DNA of 64,000 nucleotides from the NCBI RefSeq assembly GCF_900167255.1, contig NZ_FUYB01000006.1:1-64000 (forward strand), read 5' to 3'. The translations under genes were made by a program, and so were the position numbers. The number at the start of each line of letters is the position of its first letter. Within the stretch, counting starts at the first letter, position 1. Source of the stretch: Thiothrix eikelboomii. GTDB taxonomy: Bacteria > Pseudomonadota > Gammaproteobacteria > Thiotrichales > Thiotrichaceae. This document shows positions 10,044-18,528 of the stretch, piece by piece. The notes below the pieces were generated by a model. That model searched no databases and was not told the origin of the DNA. It saw only the letters and a program-made list of their open reading frames with translations.

Positions 10044-10066
10044 AGCGAGTTCCTTTGAGGATGAGA

Positions 10067-10142
10067 AACCCCCCTCCCAAATCTCTCCTTAACAAGGGAA
10101 AAAGCAAACGCCTCCCCTGAGCAGGGGAGGCTGGGAGGGGTT
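10067..10142. repeat. nested inverted repeat, REP-like, between glpV and glpK
   Basis: A strong G/C hairpin (10-bp arms 10110-10119 and 10122-10131) is enclosed by a second pair of arms (about 10067-10079 with 10132-10142, ccctccca against tgggaggg). This CCTCCCC-type nested structure resembles dispersed intergenic repeats in bacterial genomes. It may also act as a processing or attenuation signal that lowers glpK relative to glpV expression. Only one copy was noticed in the window. Confidence 0.7.
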
Positions 10143-10159
10143 AATCTTTATAGCTTAAA

Positions 10160-11872
10160 TCAGCTTTTAGTCCAAGATTTTACTAACTCATCATAGTTAA
10201 TGGTTTCGGGTTGAGGCTTTTCATTGTCTAATTTAGGCTTAGGTGCACCGGGGGCATCGAGCCATTCTTTCGGGTCTTTGGCCTCATTCATTTTTGGCCC
10301 AATTTCACCTTGCACCCCGCTTTTTTCCAAACGTTCCAAGACTTTTTCTTGGGCTTCACATAAAGCATCTAAGGCTTGTTGAGGTGTTTTTTCGCCGGAT
10401 GAAGCATCGCCAATATTTTGCCACCATAATTGGGCAAGTTTTGGATAATCAGGAACGTTAGTACCGGTTGGCGACCATTGAACCCGTGCTGGTGAACGAT
10501 AGAATTCCACTAAGCCGCCCAATTTCGGAGCGCGCTCCGTGAAGCTCTTATCATTAATCGTCGATTCACGAATAAAGGTCAGGCCGACATGCGATTTTTT
10601 CACATCCACGGTTTTAGAAGTGACGAATTGCGCATAGAGCCAAGCCGCTTTTGCCCGATCAGTCGGGGTGGATTTCATGATCGTCCAAGAACCCGCATCT
10701 TGATAACCGACTTTCATGCCTTCTTCCCAATAAGCACCATGAGGTGAGGGGGCCATCCGCCATTTGGGAGTGCCATCTGCATTCACGACGGGTAAACCGT
10801 CTTTGACCATATCGGCCGTGAAAGCGGTGTACCAGAACATTTGCTGTGCTACTTCACCTTGAGCAGGAACAGGGCCCGCCTCAGAGAACACCATACCAGC
10901 GGCAGCGGGTGGGGCATATTTCTTCAACCAATCCACATATTTGGTAATTGCATACACTGCAGAAGGGTCATTGGTTGCCCCACCGCGTGCCATACAAGAG
11001 CCGACCGGTTGGGATTTTTCATTTACCCGAATCCCCCATTCATCCACAGGTAAACCATTCGGCTCACCCTTATCACCCATCCCCGCCATTGACATCCACG
11101 CATCAGTAAAGCGCCAACCTAAAGAGGGATCTTTTTTACCATAGTCCATGTGTCCATAGACTTTTTTGCCATCAATCTCCCGCCCTGTGAAAAACTCAGC
11201 AATATCTTCATAAGCCGACCAATTCACTGGAACACCTAGGTCATAGCCATATTTTGCTTTAAAATCAGCCTTGTTTTTTTCATCACTAAACCAATCTTGG
11301 CGAAACCAATACAAGTTAGCGAATTGTTGATCCGGCAATTGATACAGCTTTTTATCAGGTCCTGTAGTAAAGCTTAAGCCGATAAAGTCTTTTAAATCCA
11401 AACCCGGATTTGTCACCTCCTTACCTTCACCTTCCATCCAGTCGGTCAGATTACGGGCTTGCTGATAACGCCAATGCGTACCAATTAAGTCTGAGTCATT
11501 AATAAAGGCATCATAAATATTCTTACCCGATTGCATTTGGGTTTGCAGCTTTTCAACCACATCGCCTTCGCCAATTAAATCATGAGTAACTTTAATTCCG
11601 GTGATTTCGCTAAAAGCTTTAGCTAAAGTTTTAGATTCATATTCGTGAGTGGTGATGGTCTCGGAAACAACATTGATTTCCATCCCTTTTAAAGGCTCAG
11701 CAGCTTTAATAAACCACTCTAGTTCTTTTAATTGATCTTCTTTAGACAAGGATGATGGTTGGAATTCACTATCAATCCATTTTTTTGCAGCATCAACATC
11801 TGCCACCGCAATTTGCCCATAACTAAATAGCAGGGCAGTGGTTATTGCAAATGTTAGTCTTTTGATTTTCAT
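10160..11872 (-). CDS. glpV: glycerol ABC transporter substrate-binding protein GlpV
   Basis: This periplasmic solute-binding protein (570 residues) begins with a Sec signal peptide, KRLTFAITTALLFSYGQIAVA, cleaved before DVDAAKK. The long type-I-like binding protein with INVVSETITTHEYESKTLAKAF and QMQSGKNIYDAFINDSDLIG matches the GlpV component of the glycerol importer characterised in Rhizobium leguminosarum (glpSTPQUV). It is the last transporter gene, after glpU. The assignment to glycerol rests on operon context (glpD, glpK, glpR) and family resemblance. Confidence 0.88.
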   Translation of the reverse strand: MKIKRLTFAITTALLFSYGQIAVADVDAAKKWIDSEFQPSSLSKEDQLKELEWFIKAAEPLKGMEINVVSETITTHEYESKTLAKAFSEITGIKVTHDLIGEGDVVEKLQTQMQSGKNIYDAFINDSDLIGTHWRYQQARNLTDWMEGEGKEVTNPGLDLKDFIGLSFTTGPDKKLYQLPDQQFANLYWFRQDWFSDEKNKADFKAKYGYDLGVPVNWSAYEDIAEFFTGREIDGKKVYGHMDYGKKDPSLGWRFTDAWMSMAGMGDKGEPNGLPVDEWGIRVNEKSQPVGSCMARGGATNDPSAVYAITKYVDWLKKYAPPAAAGMVFSEAGPVPAQGEVAQQMFWYTAFTADMVKDGLPVVNADGTPKWRMAPSPHGAYWEEGMKVGYQDAGSWTIMKSTPTDRAKAAWLYAQFVTSKTVDVKKSHVGLTFIRESTINDKSFTERAPKLGGLVEFYRSPARVQWSPTGTNVPDYPKLAQLWWQNIGDASSGEKTPQQALDALCEAQEKVLERLEKSGVQGEIGPKMNEAKDPKEWLDAPGAPKPKLDNEKPQPETINYDELVKSWTKS

Positions 11873-11897
11873 ACAAGCTCCTCCTCAGTTAAGAATG

Positions 11898-12176
11898 CTA
11901 TACCCAGCGAAATACCGCTAAGGCATATACGATACACACTAATACTGCCCACCATAAAGGTGAGCCAAAAGCGGCTAACCAACCCAAGCAAATGAAAGCA
12001 CTCCCCAATAGGGAAATAAATAGCCGATCACCGGGGGTCGTTTCAATCTGTAAAATCCCTAGGCGGGGGGCTTGTGGGGATTTTACACTCCAAATTCCCA
12101 TGCCAATTAAGGTCAAGGCAATCAGGCTAAAAAACAAAGCAGTTTGCCAAGTCCAAGCCATCCAACTTAAATCCAT
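11898..12176 (-). CDS. glpU: small membrane protein GlpU (DUF2160)
   Basis: This 92-residue protein has two or three hydrophobic helices (WQTALFFSLIALTLIGMGIW and LFISLLGSAFICLGWLAAFG). Small DUF2160 membrane proteins accompany the GlpSTPQV glycerol importer and are named GlpU, but their mechanism is unknown. It sits between glpQ and glpV in the expected order, and an AGGAGG-like site at its upstream edge overlaps the glpQ end region. Confidence 0.82.
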   Translation of the reverse strand: MDLSWMAWTWQTALFFSLIALTLIGMGIWSVKSPQAPRLGILQIETTPGDRLFISLLGSAFICLGWLAAFGSPLWWAVLVCIVYALAVFRWV

Positions 12177-12187
12177 CTTGACCTCCT

Positions 12188-13030
12188 TTACACTCGACCT
12201 AGGGCAAAACCCTTGGCGATATAATTACGCACAAACCAAATCACTAAAGCCCCCGGAATAATGGTTAAGATTCCCGCTGCGGCGAGTACCCCCCAATCCA
12301 TACCTGAGGCTGAGACCGTGCGGGTCATTGTCGCTGCGATAGGTTTGGCAGCGACTGAGGTTAAGGTACGTGCGAGTAATAATTCCACCCATGAAAACAT
12401 AAAGCAGAAAAAGGCCGTGACCCCAATGCCTGAAGCAATTAAGGGCATAAAAATACGGGTGAAAAAGCGACCAAAGCTATAACCATCAATATATGCGGTT
12501 TCATCAATTTCTTTAGGTACACCCGACATAAATCCTTCCAAAATCCAAACAGCGAGTGGCACATTAAATAAGCAATGTGCTAAAGCCACCCCAATATGCG
12601 TATCGAATAGCCCAACTGAGCTATATAATTGGAAAAATGGCAGGGCGAAAACAGCCGGTGGTGCCATACGATTGGTTAATAACCAAAAGAATAAATGCTT
12701 ATCCCCCAGAAACCGATAGCGTGAAAAGGCATAAGCCGCTGGTAAGGCGACTGTAATCGAAATTACGGTATTCATTAGTACATAGGTAATCGAATTAATA
12801 TAACCCGAATACCAACTCGGATCAGTGAAGATAGTAATATAGTTTTTAAAAGTTAAGTCTTGTGGCCATAAGCTAAAGGTCGATAGAATTTCTTCATTGG
12901 TTTTTAAACTCATATTGAGCAACCAATAAATCGGTAGCAATAAAAACACCAGATATAAAGTCATCACGACGCCTTGACGAGTCAGGCGAGAACGCTTAGG
13001 TGAGCTGGATTTAGCCATAGTCGCATTCAT
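12188..13030 (-). CDS. glpQ: glycerol ABC transporter permease GlpQ
   Basis: This 280-residue membrane permease of the MalG/UgpE type has six predicted helices. The coupling-helix EAA loop, with consensus EAA-x3-G, appears as EIDETAYIDGYSFGRFFTRIFMPL. The ATG at 13030 has GGAG 8 bases upstream, and an internal ATG at 13018 lacks a site. It pairs with GlpP to form the transmembrane channel. The gene starts 2 bases after the glpP stop. The symbol follows the Rhizobium nomenclature and is unrelated to the glycerophosphodiesterase GlpQ. Confidence 0.88.
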   Translation of the reverse strand: MNATMAKSSSPKRSRLTRQGVVMTLYLVFLLLPIYWLLNMSLKTNEEILSTFSLWPQDLTFKNYITIFTDPSWYSGYINSITYVLMNTVISITVALPAAYAFSRYRFLGDKHLFFWLLTNRMAPPAVFALPFFQLYSSVGLFDTHIGVALAHCLFNVPLAVWILEGFMSGVPKEIDETAYIDGYSFGRFFTRIFMPLIASGIGVTAFFCFMFSWVELLLARTLTSVAAKPIAATMTRTVSASGMDWGVLAAAGILTIIPGALVIWFVRNYIAKGFALGRV

Positions 13031-13032
13031 CG

Positions 13033-13902
13033 TTAGCGCTCCTGCTTATCAAGGTTAGTCATGATGGTATAAAATACCCAGCTCAGTAACAGAATGATTA
13101 AGAAGTAAACTAACGAGAAAGCCGCCGCAGGGCCTAAGTCGAATTGCCCAATCGCCATTTTTACTAAGTCAATCGACAAGAAGGTGGTTGCATTCCCTGG
13201 TCCCCCGCCCGTGACTACAAATGGCTCGGTATAAATCATAAAGCTATCCATAAAACGCAAGAGCACCGCAATTAATAAAACGCCGCGCATTTTTGGTAAT
13301 TGGATATAGCGGAAAATAGCCCATTTGCTAGCGCCATCAATACGTGCTGCTTGATAATAGGCTTCAGGAATAGATTGCAAGCCAGCATAGCATAATAAGG
13401 CCACTAAAGAAGTCCAATGCCAGACATCCATGATAATAACCGTGAACCAAGCATCTCCAATATCACGGGTATAATTATAATCAATCCCAAGTTTGTTCGC
13501 AGCAGCCCCGAGTAAACCAATATCAACTCGTCCGAAAATCTGCCAAATTGTACCGACAACATTCCAAGGAATTAATAAGGGTAAGGACATTAAGACTAAG
13601 CATACAGAAATTGACCAGCCTTTTTTCGGCATATTCATGGCAATAAAAATACCTAGCGGGATTTCAATTAACAGAATAATACCGCTGAATAAAAACTGCC
13701 GACCTAAGGCATCATGAAAGCGCTCAGAATTAACAATCTCTTCAAACCACTGTAAACCCGCCCAGAAAAATTGATTATTGCCGAAGGTATCTTGAACGGA
13801 GTAATTCACCACCGTCATTAATGGAATGACTGCACTGAAGGCCACTAAGAGTACGACCGGCAAAACCATCCACCAAGCTTTATTATTCCAGGTTTTATTC
13901 AT
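13033..13902 (-). CDS. glpP: glycerol ABC transporter permease GlpP
   Basis: This 289-residue permease of the MalF/UgpA type has an N-terminal helix followed by five more. Its EAA loop is SIPEAYYQAARIDGASKWAIFRYIQLPKM. The gene overlaps the glpT stop by 4 bases (ATGA), indicating coupled translation. It is the heterodimer partner of GlpQ in the inner membrane. Confidence 0.88.
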   Translation of the reverse strand: MNKTWNNKAWWMVLPVVLLVAFSAVIPLMTVVNYSVQDTFGNNQFFWAGLQWFEEIVNSERFHDALGRQFLFSGIILLIEIPLGIFIAMNMPKKGWSISVCLVLMSLPLLIPWNVVGTIWQIFGRVDIGLLGAAANKLGIDYNYTRDIGDAWFTVIIMDVWHWTSLVALLCYAGLQSIPEAYYQAARIDGASKWAIFRYIQLPKMRGVLLIAVLLRFMDSFMIYTEPFVVTGGGPGNATTFLSIDLVKMAIGQFDLGPAAAFSLVYFLIILLLSWVFYTIMTNLDKQER

Positions 13903-14990
13903 GCGGAAGCCTCCTGTTTGAGTCGCCAGCCATTGGCATAGAGATGAATATGCCTCGGATCAAGGGTGAGATATTTATAATCCACGGAAACTGGCTGATC
14001 TTCAGGGATGACAATATTGATTTCTCGGCCTTGATAATCTGCCCGTGCAATTTTATGCCGCCCAATGTCTTCAATCCGCTTGATAGTCACCGTTAGGCTA
14101 TGCGCAGAGGGAATAGGGCTGAGTTGGGTAAATTCAGGCCGAATTCCTAATTCAAGCTTATCGCCCGGCTGGCTGATGTAGCGTGTGGTTAACGCAAGGC
14201 TCTGCCCATTCAGATAGGCGGTTGCTCCCTCTAAACTCACAGGTAGAACATTCATCCCTGGGCTGCCAATGAAATAACCGACGAAAGTATGTTCAGGGCG
14301 TTCAAAGAGTTCTTGAGGGGTGCCGATTTGCACCACATAGCCGTCATACATCACCACAACTTGATCGGCAAAGGTCAAGGCTTCGGTTTGATCATGGGTG
14401 ACATAAATCATGGTGCGATTTAAACGTTGATGCAGGGCTTTGAGCTGCATGCGTAATAGCCATTTTAAATGCGGGTCAATCACTGTTAGTGGTTCATCAA
14501 ATAAAATGGCTGCAACATCTTGGCGCACTAAACCCCGCCCTAAGGAAATTTTCTGCTTAGCATCTGCGGTTAAACCTCGTGCTTTTTTCTTTAAATCCGC
14601 CGTTAATTCCAGCATGTCAGCAATTTCGGCAACACGGGTTTTAATACTGGCTTCATCTTGCTTGCGGTTGCGCAAAGGGAAAGCGAGGTTGTCATAGACC
14701 GTCATCGTGTCGTAGACCACCGGAAATTGGAAAACTTGTGCAATCTGGCGCTGTTCAGTGGGTAGCTGGGTGACCTCTTGGCCATCGAAGAGCACTTGAC
14801 CTTGGCTAGGAGTGAGTAGACCCGAGATAATATTGAGTAAGGTGGATTTGCCACAGCCAGAAGAGCCGAGTAGGGCATAAGCTTTACCATCTTCCCAGAC
14901 CTGATCAATTTCTTTCAGGGCATAATCTTCCGGCTTTTGTGGATTCGGGAGATAGCTATGTGCCAGTTTTTTCAGATAAATCTCTGCCAT
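13899..14990 (-). CDS. glpT: glycerol ABC transporter ATPase GlpT (degenerate signature)
   Basis: This is one of two different ATPases of the importer (363 residues). Walker A is GSSGCGKST (residues 42-50), Walker B is ILFDE (Asp165, Glu166), the H-loop is YVTHDQTEAL (His199), and a C-terminal TOBE-like domain follows. The ABC signature that should read LSGGQ is instead LTADAKQ (140-146), and the D-loop reads TVID. Its partner GlpS keeps LSGGQQQR but lacks the H-loop histidine, so the heterodimer should have one sound and one degenerate ATP site. The symbol follows the Rhizobium glpSTPQUV scheme, not the E. coli GlpT antiporter. Confidence 0.88.
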   Translation of the reverse strand: MAEIYLKKLAHSYLPNPQKPEDYALKEIDQVWEDGKAYALLGSSGCGKSTLLNIISGLLTPSQGQVLFDGQEVTQLPTEQRQIAQVFQFPVVYDTMTVYDNLAFPLRNRKQDEASIKTRVAEIADMLELTADLKKKARGLTADAKQKISLGRGLVRQDVAAILFDEPLTVIDPHLKWLLRMQLKALHQRLNRTMIYVTHDQTEALTFADQVVVMYDGYVVQIGTPQELFERPEHTFVGYFIGSPGMNVLPVSLEGATAYLNGQSLALTTRYISQPGDKLELGIRPEFTQLSPIPSAHSLTVTIKRIEDIGRHKIARADYQGREINIVIPEDQPVSVDYKYLTLDPRHIHLYANGWRLKQEASA

Positions 14991-14991
14991 A

Positions 14992-16086
14992 CTAATTCCT
15001 TAGGCGCTCTGGGTGTGTAGACAGGCTAATCAGTGAGCCATCGGCGGCAAATACATAGAGATGTTTGGGGTCAACATAAGCGGTCAGGCCTGTGTTGGGG
15101 GCTGGCTCGTGAATCCCACTGAGCAAGGCTACCCAACGCTGTTCACCGTGCTTGAGATGCACAAAACTTTCTGAACCACTGATTTCTACGACGGTGACGG
15201 TCACCTGAAAACTCAAAGCATCAGGACTCGTGGGTGCTAAGCTTAAATGATTCGGACGAAAGCCCAAGCTATACACGGTATCCGCGAGATTGGTGAGGCC
15301 ACCACTCGCTTGTAGTGTTTCCCCAGTATCAAATTTTAATTGATTACCCTGTTTACTGAGTTGCAAGAAATTCATCGGAGGATCAGAAAAGACCCGCGCT
15401 GTTGTCATCGAGTTTGGCTGGCGATACACCTCAAGCGTAGGCGCAAATTGGGTAAGTCGCCCTTCCCATAGGGTAGCCGTCTGCCCACCTAATAATAAGG
15501 CTTCAGTCGGTTCGGTGGTCGCATAAACAAAGACCGCACCGGAGGCCGTAAAGATGCGGGGTAATTCTTCGCGTAATTCCTCCCGCAGTTTGTAATCGAG
15601 ATTCGCTAGTGGCTCATCCAATAACACTAAATCCGCTTCTTTCACTAAGGCACGAGCTAAGGCACAACGTTGCTGTTGTCCTCCCGATAGCTCTAAAGGT
15701 TTACGTTGCAGCATGGGCGTCAGCTTGAGTAACTCGGCGGCCGCTTGGACACGTTGGTCCAGTGCTTGGCGCTTCAAACCACGAATGCGTAAAGGCGAGG
15801 CGATATTCTCATAGACGGACATGGACGGGTAATTAATGAATTGCTGGTAGACCATTGCGATATTGCGTTCTTGCACGGGTTTGCCTGTCACATCTTGGCC
15901 TTGCCATAGCACTCGCCCAGTACTAGGTAGGTCTAAGCCTGCCATGAGGCGCATTAAGCTGGTTTTGCCAGACAAAGTAGGGCCGAGCAAAACATTCAAG
16001 CTGCCCGCTTCAAGGTGTAGATCGGTAGGATAAATATAAGTATCCCGCTCGACGACCTTGGACACTCGTTCCAGTGTCAAACTCAT
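14992..16086 (-). CDS. glpS: glycerol ABC transporter ATPase GlpS (H-loop His replaced)
   Basis: This is the second ATPase of the importer (364 residues from the ATG at 16086). Walker A reads GPTLSGKT (35-42), the signature is canonical LSGGQQQR (133-140) and Walker B is LVLLDEP (Asp157, Glu158). The H-loop that should read THD is ATTEPTEAL, with Thr191 in the histidine position. A TOBE-like C-terminal domain follows. A longer in-frame start at 16131 overlaps glpD, but a purine-rich GGAGGAGGGAGAG stretch lies directly before 16086. glpT starts 1 base after its stop. Confidence 0.87.
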   Translation of the reverse strand: MSLTLERVSKVVERDTYIYPTDLHLEAGSLNVLLGPTLSGKTSLMRLMAGLDLPSTGRVLWQGQDVTGKPVQERNIAMVYQQFINYPSMSVYENIASPLRIRGLKRQALDQRVQAAAELLKLTPMLQRKPLELSGGQQQRCALARALVKEADLVLLDEPLANLDYKLREELREELPRIFTASGAVFVYATTEPTEALLLGGQTATLWEGRLTQFAPTLEVYRQPNSMTTARVFSDPPMNFLQLSKQGNQLKFDTGETLQASGGLTNLADTVYSLGFRPNHLSLAPTSPDALSFQVTVTVVEISGSESFVHLKHGEQRWVALLSGIHEPAPNTGLTAYVDPKHLYVFAADGSLISLSTHPERLRN

Positions 16087-16118
16087 GAATTCTCTCCCTC
16101 CTCCTGATGGTCGCGTGC

Positions 16119-17630
16119 TTATTCTAGCCACGCTTGGAATGCTGCGCGCTGTTCTGCGGTCATCTGTAGCCCTAATTTGCTACGTCGCCACAAGATCGAC
16201 TCTGCATCCCTCGCCCATTCTGTTTTACGTAAAAAATCAACTTCACGCTCTGTTAAAGTAGCACCAAACGGCTGACCTAAGTCGGCTAAACTTTTAGCAT
16301 CACCCAATAAATCCCAAGCCCGCTTACCATAACGTCGCATTAAGCTTTGCGCCCAAGCTTGATCAACAAAGGGATAATCGTTTTGCAATTGCGCCACCAG
16401 CTGAGCCTGCTCGGCGAAGGCAAACTCTCCCCCAGGTAAAGGCGCATTGGCTGTCCAAGACGGTGTTGCGGTGGGGAGCCAAGCAGTTAATTTAGACAAA
16501 GCATCTTCGGCTAAGCGTCGGTAAGTGGTGATTTTACCACCGAACACATTCAGTAACGGCGCTTGCCCTTGTTCATCGTCCACCCGCAAAACATATTCAC
16601 GGGTTGCAGCTTGTGCTTGATTCGCACCGTCGTCGTATAAAGGCCGCACTCCAGCATAACTCCAAACTACAGAGGTGCGTTGAATGGGTTGTTTGAAATA
16701 CAAGCTGGCTGAGTCACATAGATATTGAGTTTCCTCTTCGGTGATCTGCACATGATCTAAGCTTGTTTGATGATCCACATCCGTGGTGCCGAGCAGGGTA
16801 AATGCTTGCTCATAAGGAATAGCAAACATAATGCGGCCATCGGTATTCTGGAAAAAATAAGCGCGATCATGTGCATACAGTTTCGGTACGACGATATGAC
16901 TGCCACGCACTAAGCGCACATTATGTTGCTGCGTCGCTAACAGCTGAGCTTGATGCAATAAATGATCAATCCAAGGACCAGTGGCATTAACTAAAATTCG
17001 CGCTTGAATAGTTTCGTTTTGTTTCGTTTTTTGATTGTGAAGCGTAATTTGCCAAATCCCATTTTGACGCTGTGCACCCGTACAAGCGCTATGTACGCGA
17101 ATAGTTGCTCCGCGCTGAGCTGCATCTAGCGCATTTAAAACCACTAAGCGAGCATCATCGACCCAACAATCGGAGTATTCGAAAGCAATTTCAAAATGGT
17201 CTTTCAGGGGAGCACTGAGTGCTGCATGTTGGTGAAGCTTCAGCGTTTTGGTTGGTGCGAGTTGTTTGCGCCCACCGATATGATCATAGAGAAATAAACC
17301 TAAACGAACCAACCAAGCAGGGCGGATAGCTTTATTATTGGGGAGGACAAACCGCATCGGCCAAATAATATGCGGTGCATTGTTTAACAGGATTTCGCGT
17401 TCTGAAAGTGCGGCACGTACTAAACGAAACTCATAATATTCGAGATAACGCAGCCCACCATGAATTAATTTAGTACTAGCAGACGAAGTACCTTGAGCTA
17501 AATCACCTTGCTCGGCTAATAATACCTTTAAGCCACGGCCTGCTGCATCCCGTGCGATACCGCAGCCATTAATGCCGCCGCCAATCACAACTAGATCATA
17601 AAGCTCATGCGTGGGTGAATTTAACATCAT
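16119..17630 (-). CDS. glpD: aerobic glycerol-3-phosphate dehydrogenase GlpD
   Basis: This membrane-peripheral FAD enzyme oxidises glycerol-3-phosphate to dihydroxyacetone phosphate and passes electrons to quinone. The FAD-binding Rossmann segment YDLVVIGGGINGCGIARDAAGRG is near the N terminus, followed by the family motif STKLIHGGLRYLEYYEF. GVRPLYDD and GGKITTYRRLAEDAL are further hallmarks. The length of 503 residues is normal. It is the first gene of the minus-strand glp operon and divergent from glpR. AGGA lies a few bases before the paired ATG codons. Confidence 0.96.
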   Translation of the reverse strand: MMLNSPTHELYDLVVIGGGINGCGIARDAAGRGLKVLLAEQGDLAQGTSSASTKLIHGGLRYLEYYEFRLVRAALSEREILLNNAPHIIWPMRFVLPNNKAIRPAWLVRLGLFLYDHIGGRKQLAPTKTLKLHQHAALSAPLKDHFEIAFEYSDCWVDDARLVVLNALDAAQRGATIRVHSACTGAQRQNGIWQITLHNQKTKQNETIQARILVNATGPWIDHLLHQAQLLATQQHNVRLVRGSHIVVPKLYAHDRAYFFQNTDGRIMFAIPYEQAFTLLGTTDVDHQTSLDHVQITEEETQYLCDSASLYFKQPIQRTSVVWSYAGVRPLYDDGANQAQAATREYVLRVDDEQGQAPLLNVFGGKITTYRRLAEDALSKLTAWLPTATPSWTANAPLPGGEFAFAEQAQLVAQLQNDYPFVDQAWAQSLMRRYGKRAWDLLGDAKSLADLGQPFGATLTEREVDFLRKTEWARDAESILWRRSKLGLQMTAEQRAAFQAWLE

Positions 17631-17684
17631 ACTATCCTGTGCTTGTTTATAGTGCGATGATGGTCGCTGTAAAGTATCTTCGTG

Positions 17685-17715
17685 AATTTTCGTTTTTGCA
17701 AGATTTATTTTCGTT
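17685..17715. promoter_or_regulatory. putative GlpR operator pair in the glpD-glpR divergent region
   Basis: Two copies of ATTTTCGTT (17686-17694 and 17707-17715) lie exactly 21 bp apart, two helical turns. A weaker TTCGT unit is at 17679-17683, 10 bp from the first. The extended copies (AATTTTCGTT and TATTTTCGTT) resemble the TTCG-core half-sites bound by DeoR-family GlpR proteins. The position between glpD and glpR suits dual control. Binding is inferred. Confidence 0.55.
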
Positions 17716-17766
17716 ATTTAGCTAGGCTTGAAGTTCAAGGCCGTAAACTTCGAGCAGGAGACCCGC

Positions 17767-18528
17767 ATGCAGCTTTCATTACGACAACAGCAAATTATGA
17801 GTTTAGCCCGTAGCGCCGAGCGGGTTTTGGTGGATGAACTGGTCACAACCTTTGAGCTGACACCACAAACGATCCGTAAAGATTTGAATGAACTGTGTGA
17901 GGCGGGGCTGTTAGCACGGGTACATGGTGGCGCTTTATTGCCTTCTGGGGTGGCAAATGTTGGGTATGAGCAGCGGCGGAATATGGCCTCAGAAGAAAAG
18001 CGGCTACTGGGGGAATTATGTGCCGCGCAAATTCCCAATAATAGTTCCTTATTTATTAATATTGGCACGACCACGGAAGCAGTCGCCCGCGCTTTATTGA
18101 CCCATCAGAATTTAATGGTCATCACCAATAATTTAAACGTAGCGAATATCCTGATTCAGAATCCCAGTTTTGAAATTATTATTGCTGGGGGCGTCTTACG
18201 GCATACTGATGGTGGGGTGATTGGTGAGGCGACTGTGGATTTCGTTAAGCAGTTTAAATTGGATTATGCCGTGGTTGGGGCTTCCGCTTTAGATGAGGAG
18301 GGAGCCTTGCTTGATTTTGATTATCGTGAAGTGCGTGTCACGCAAGCGATTTTGAGTAATGCGCGCGAGCGTTTTTTGGTAACGGATAAAACTAAGCTCG
18401 AGCGTAATGCACCCGTAAGGGTAGGGCATGCTTCGCAATTAACCGGGTTATTTATTGATGAGCTCACTCGGCCAAAGGTAGCCCAAGTCTGCGCCCAGCA
18501 TGGGGTGCAGGTGTATTCTTTGGTTTAA
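17767..18528 (+). CDS. glpR: DeoR-family glycerol operon repressor GlpR
   Basis: This 253-residue regulator has an N-terminal DeoR helix-turn-helix (RQQQIMSLARSAERVLVDELVTTFELTPQTIRKDLNELCEAGLLARVHGGA) and a sugar-phosphate-binding domain with INIGTTTEAVARALL and the later ERFLVTDKTK. The ligand is expected to be glycerol-3-phosphate, by family. A TTG at 17728 is also in frame, but CAGGAG lies 6 bases before the ATG at 17767. It is divergent from glpD and overlaps the convergent ABC exporter gene by 4 bases at its 3' end. Confidence 0.9.
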   Translation: MQLSLRQQQIMSLARSAERVLVDELVTTFELTPQTIRKDLNELCEAGLLARVHGGALLPSGVANVGYEQRRNMASEEKRLLGELCAAQIPNNSSLFINIGTTTEAVARALLTHQNLMVITNNLNVANILIQNPSFEIIIAGGVLRHTDGGVIGEATVDFVKQFKLDYAVVGASALDEEGALLDFDYREVRVTQAILSNARERFLVTDKTKLERNAPVRVGHASQLTGLFIDELTRPKVAQVCAQHGVQVYSLV

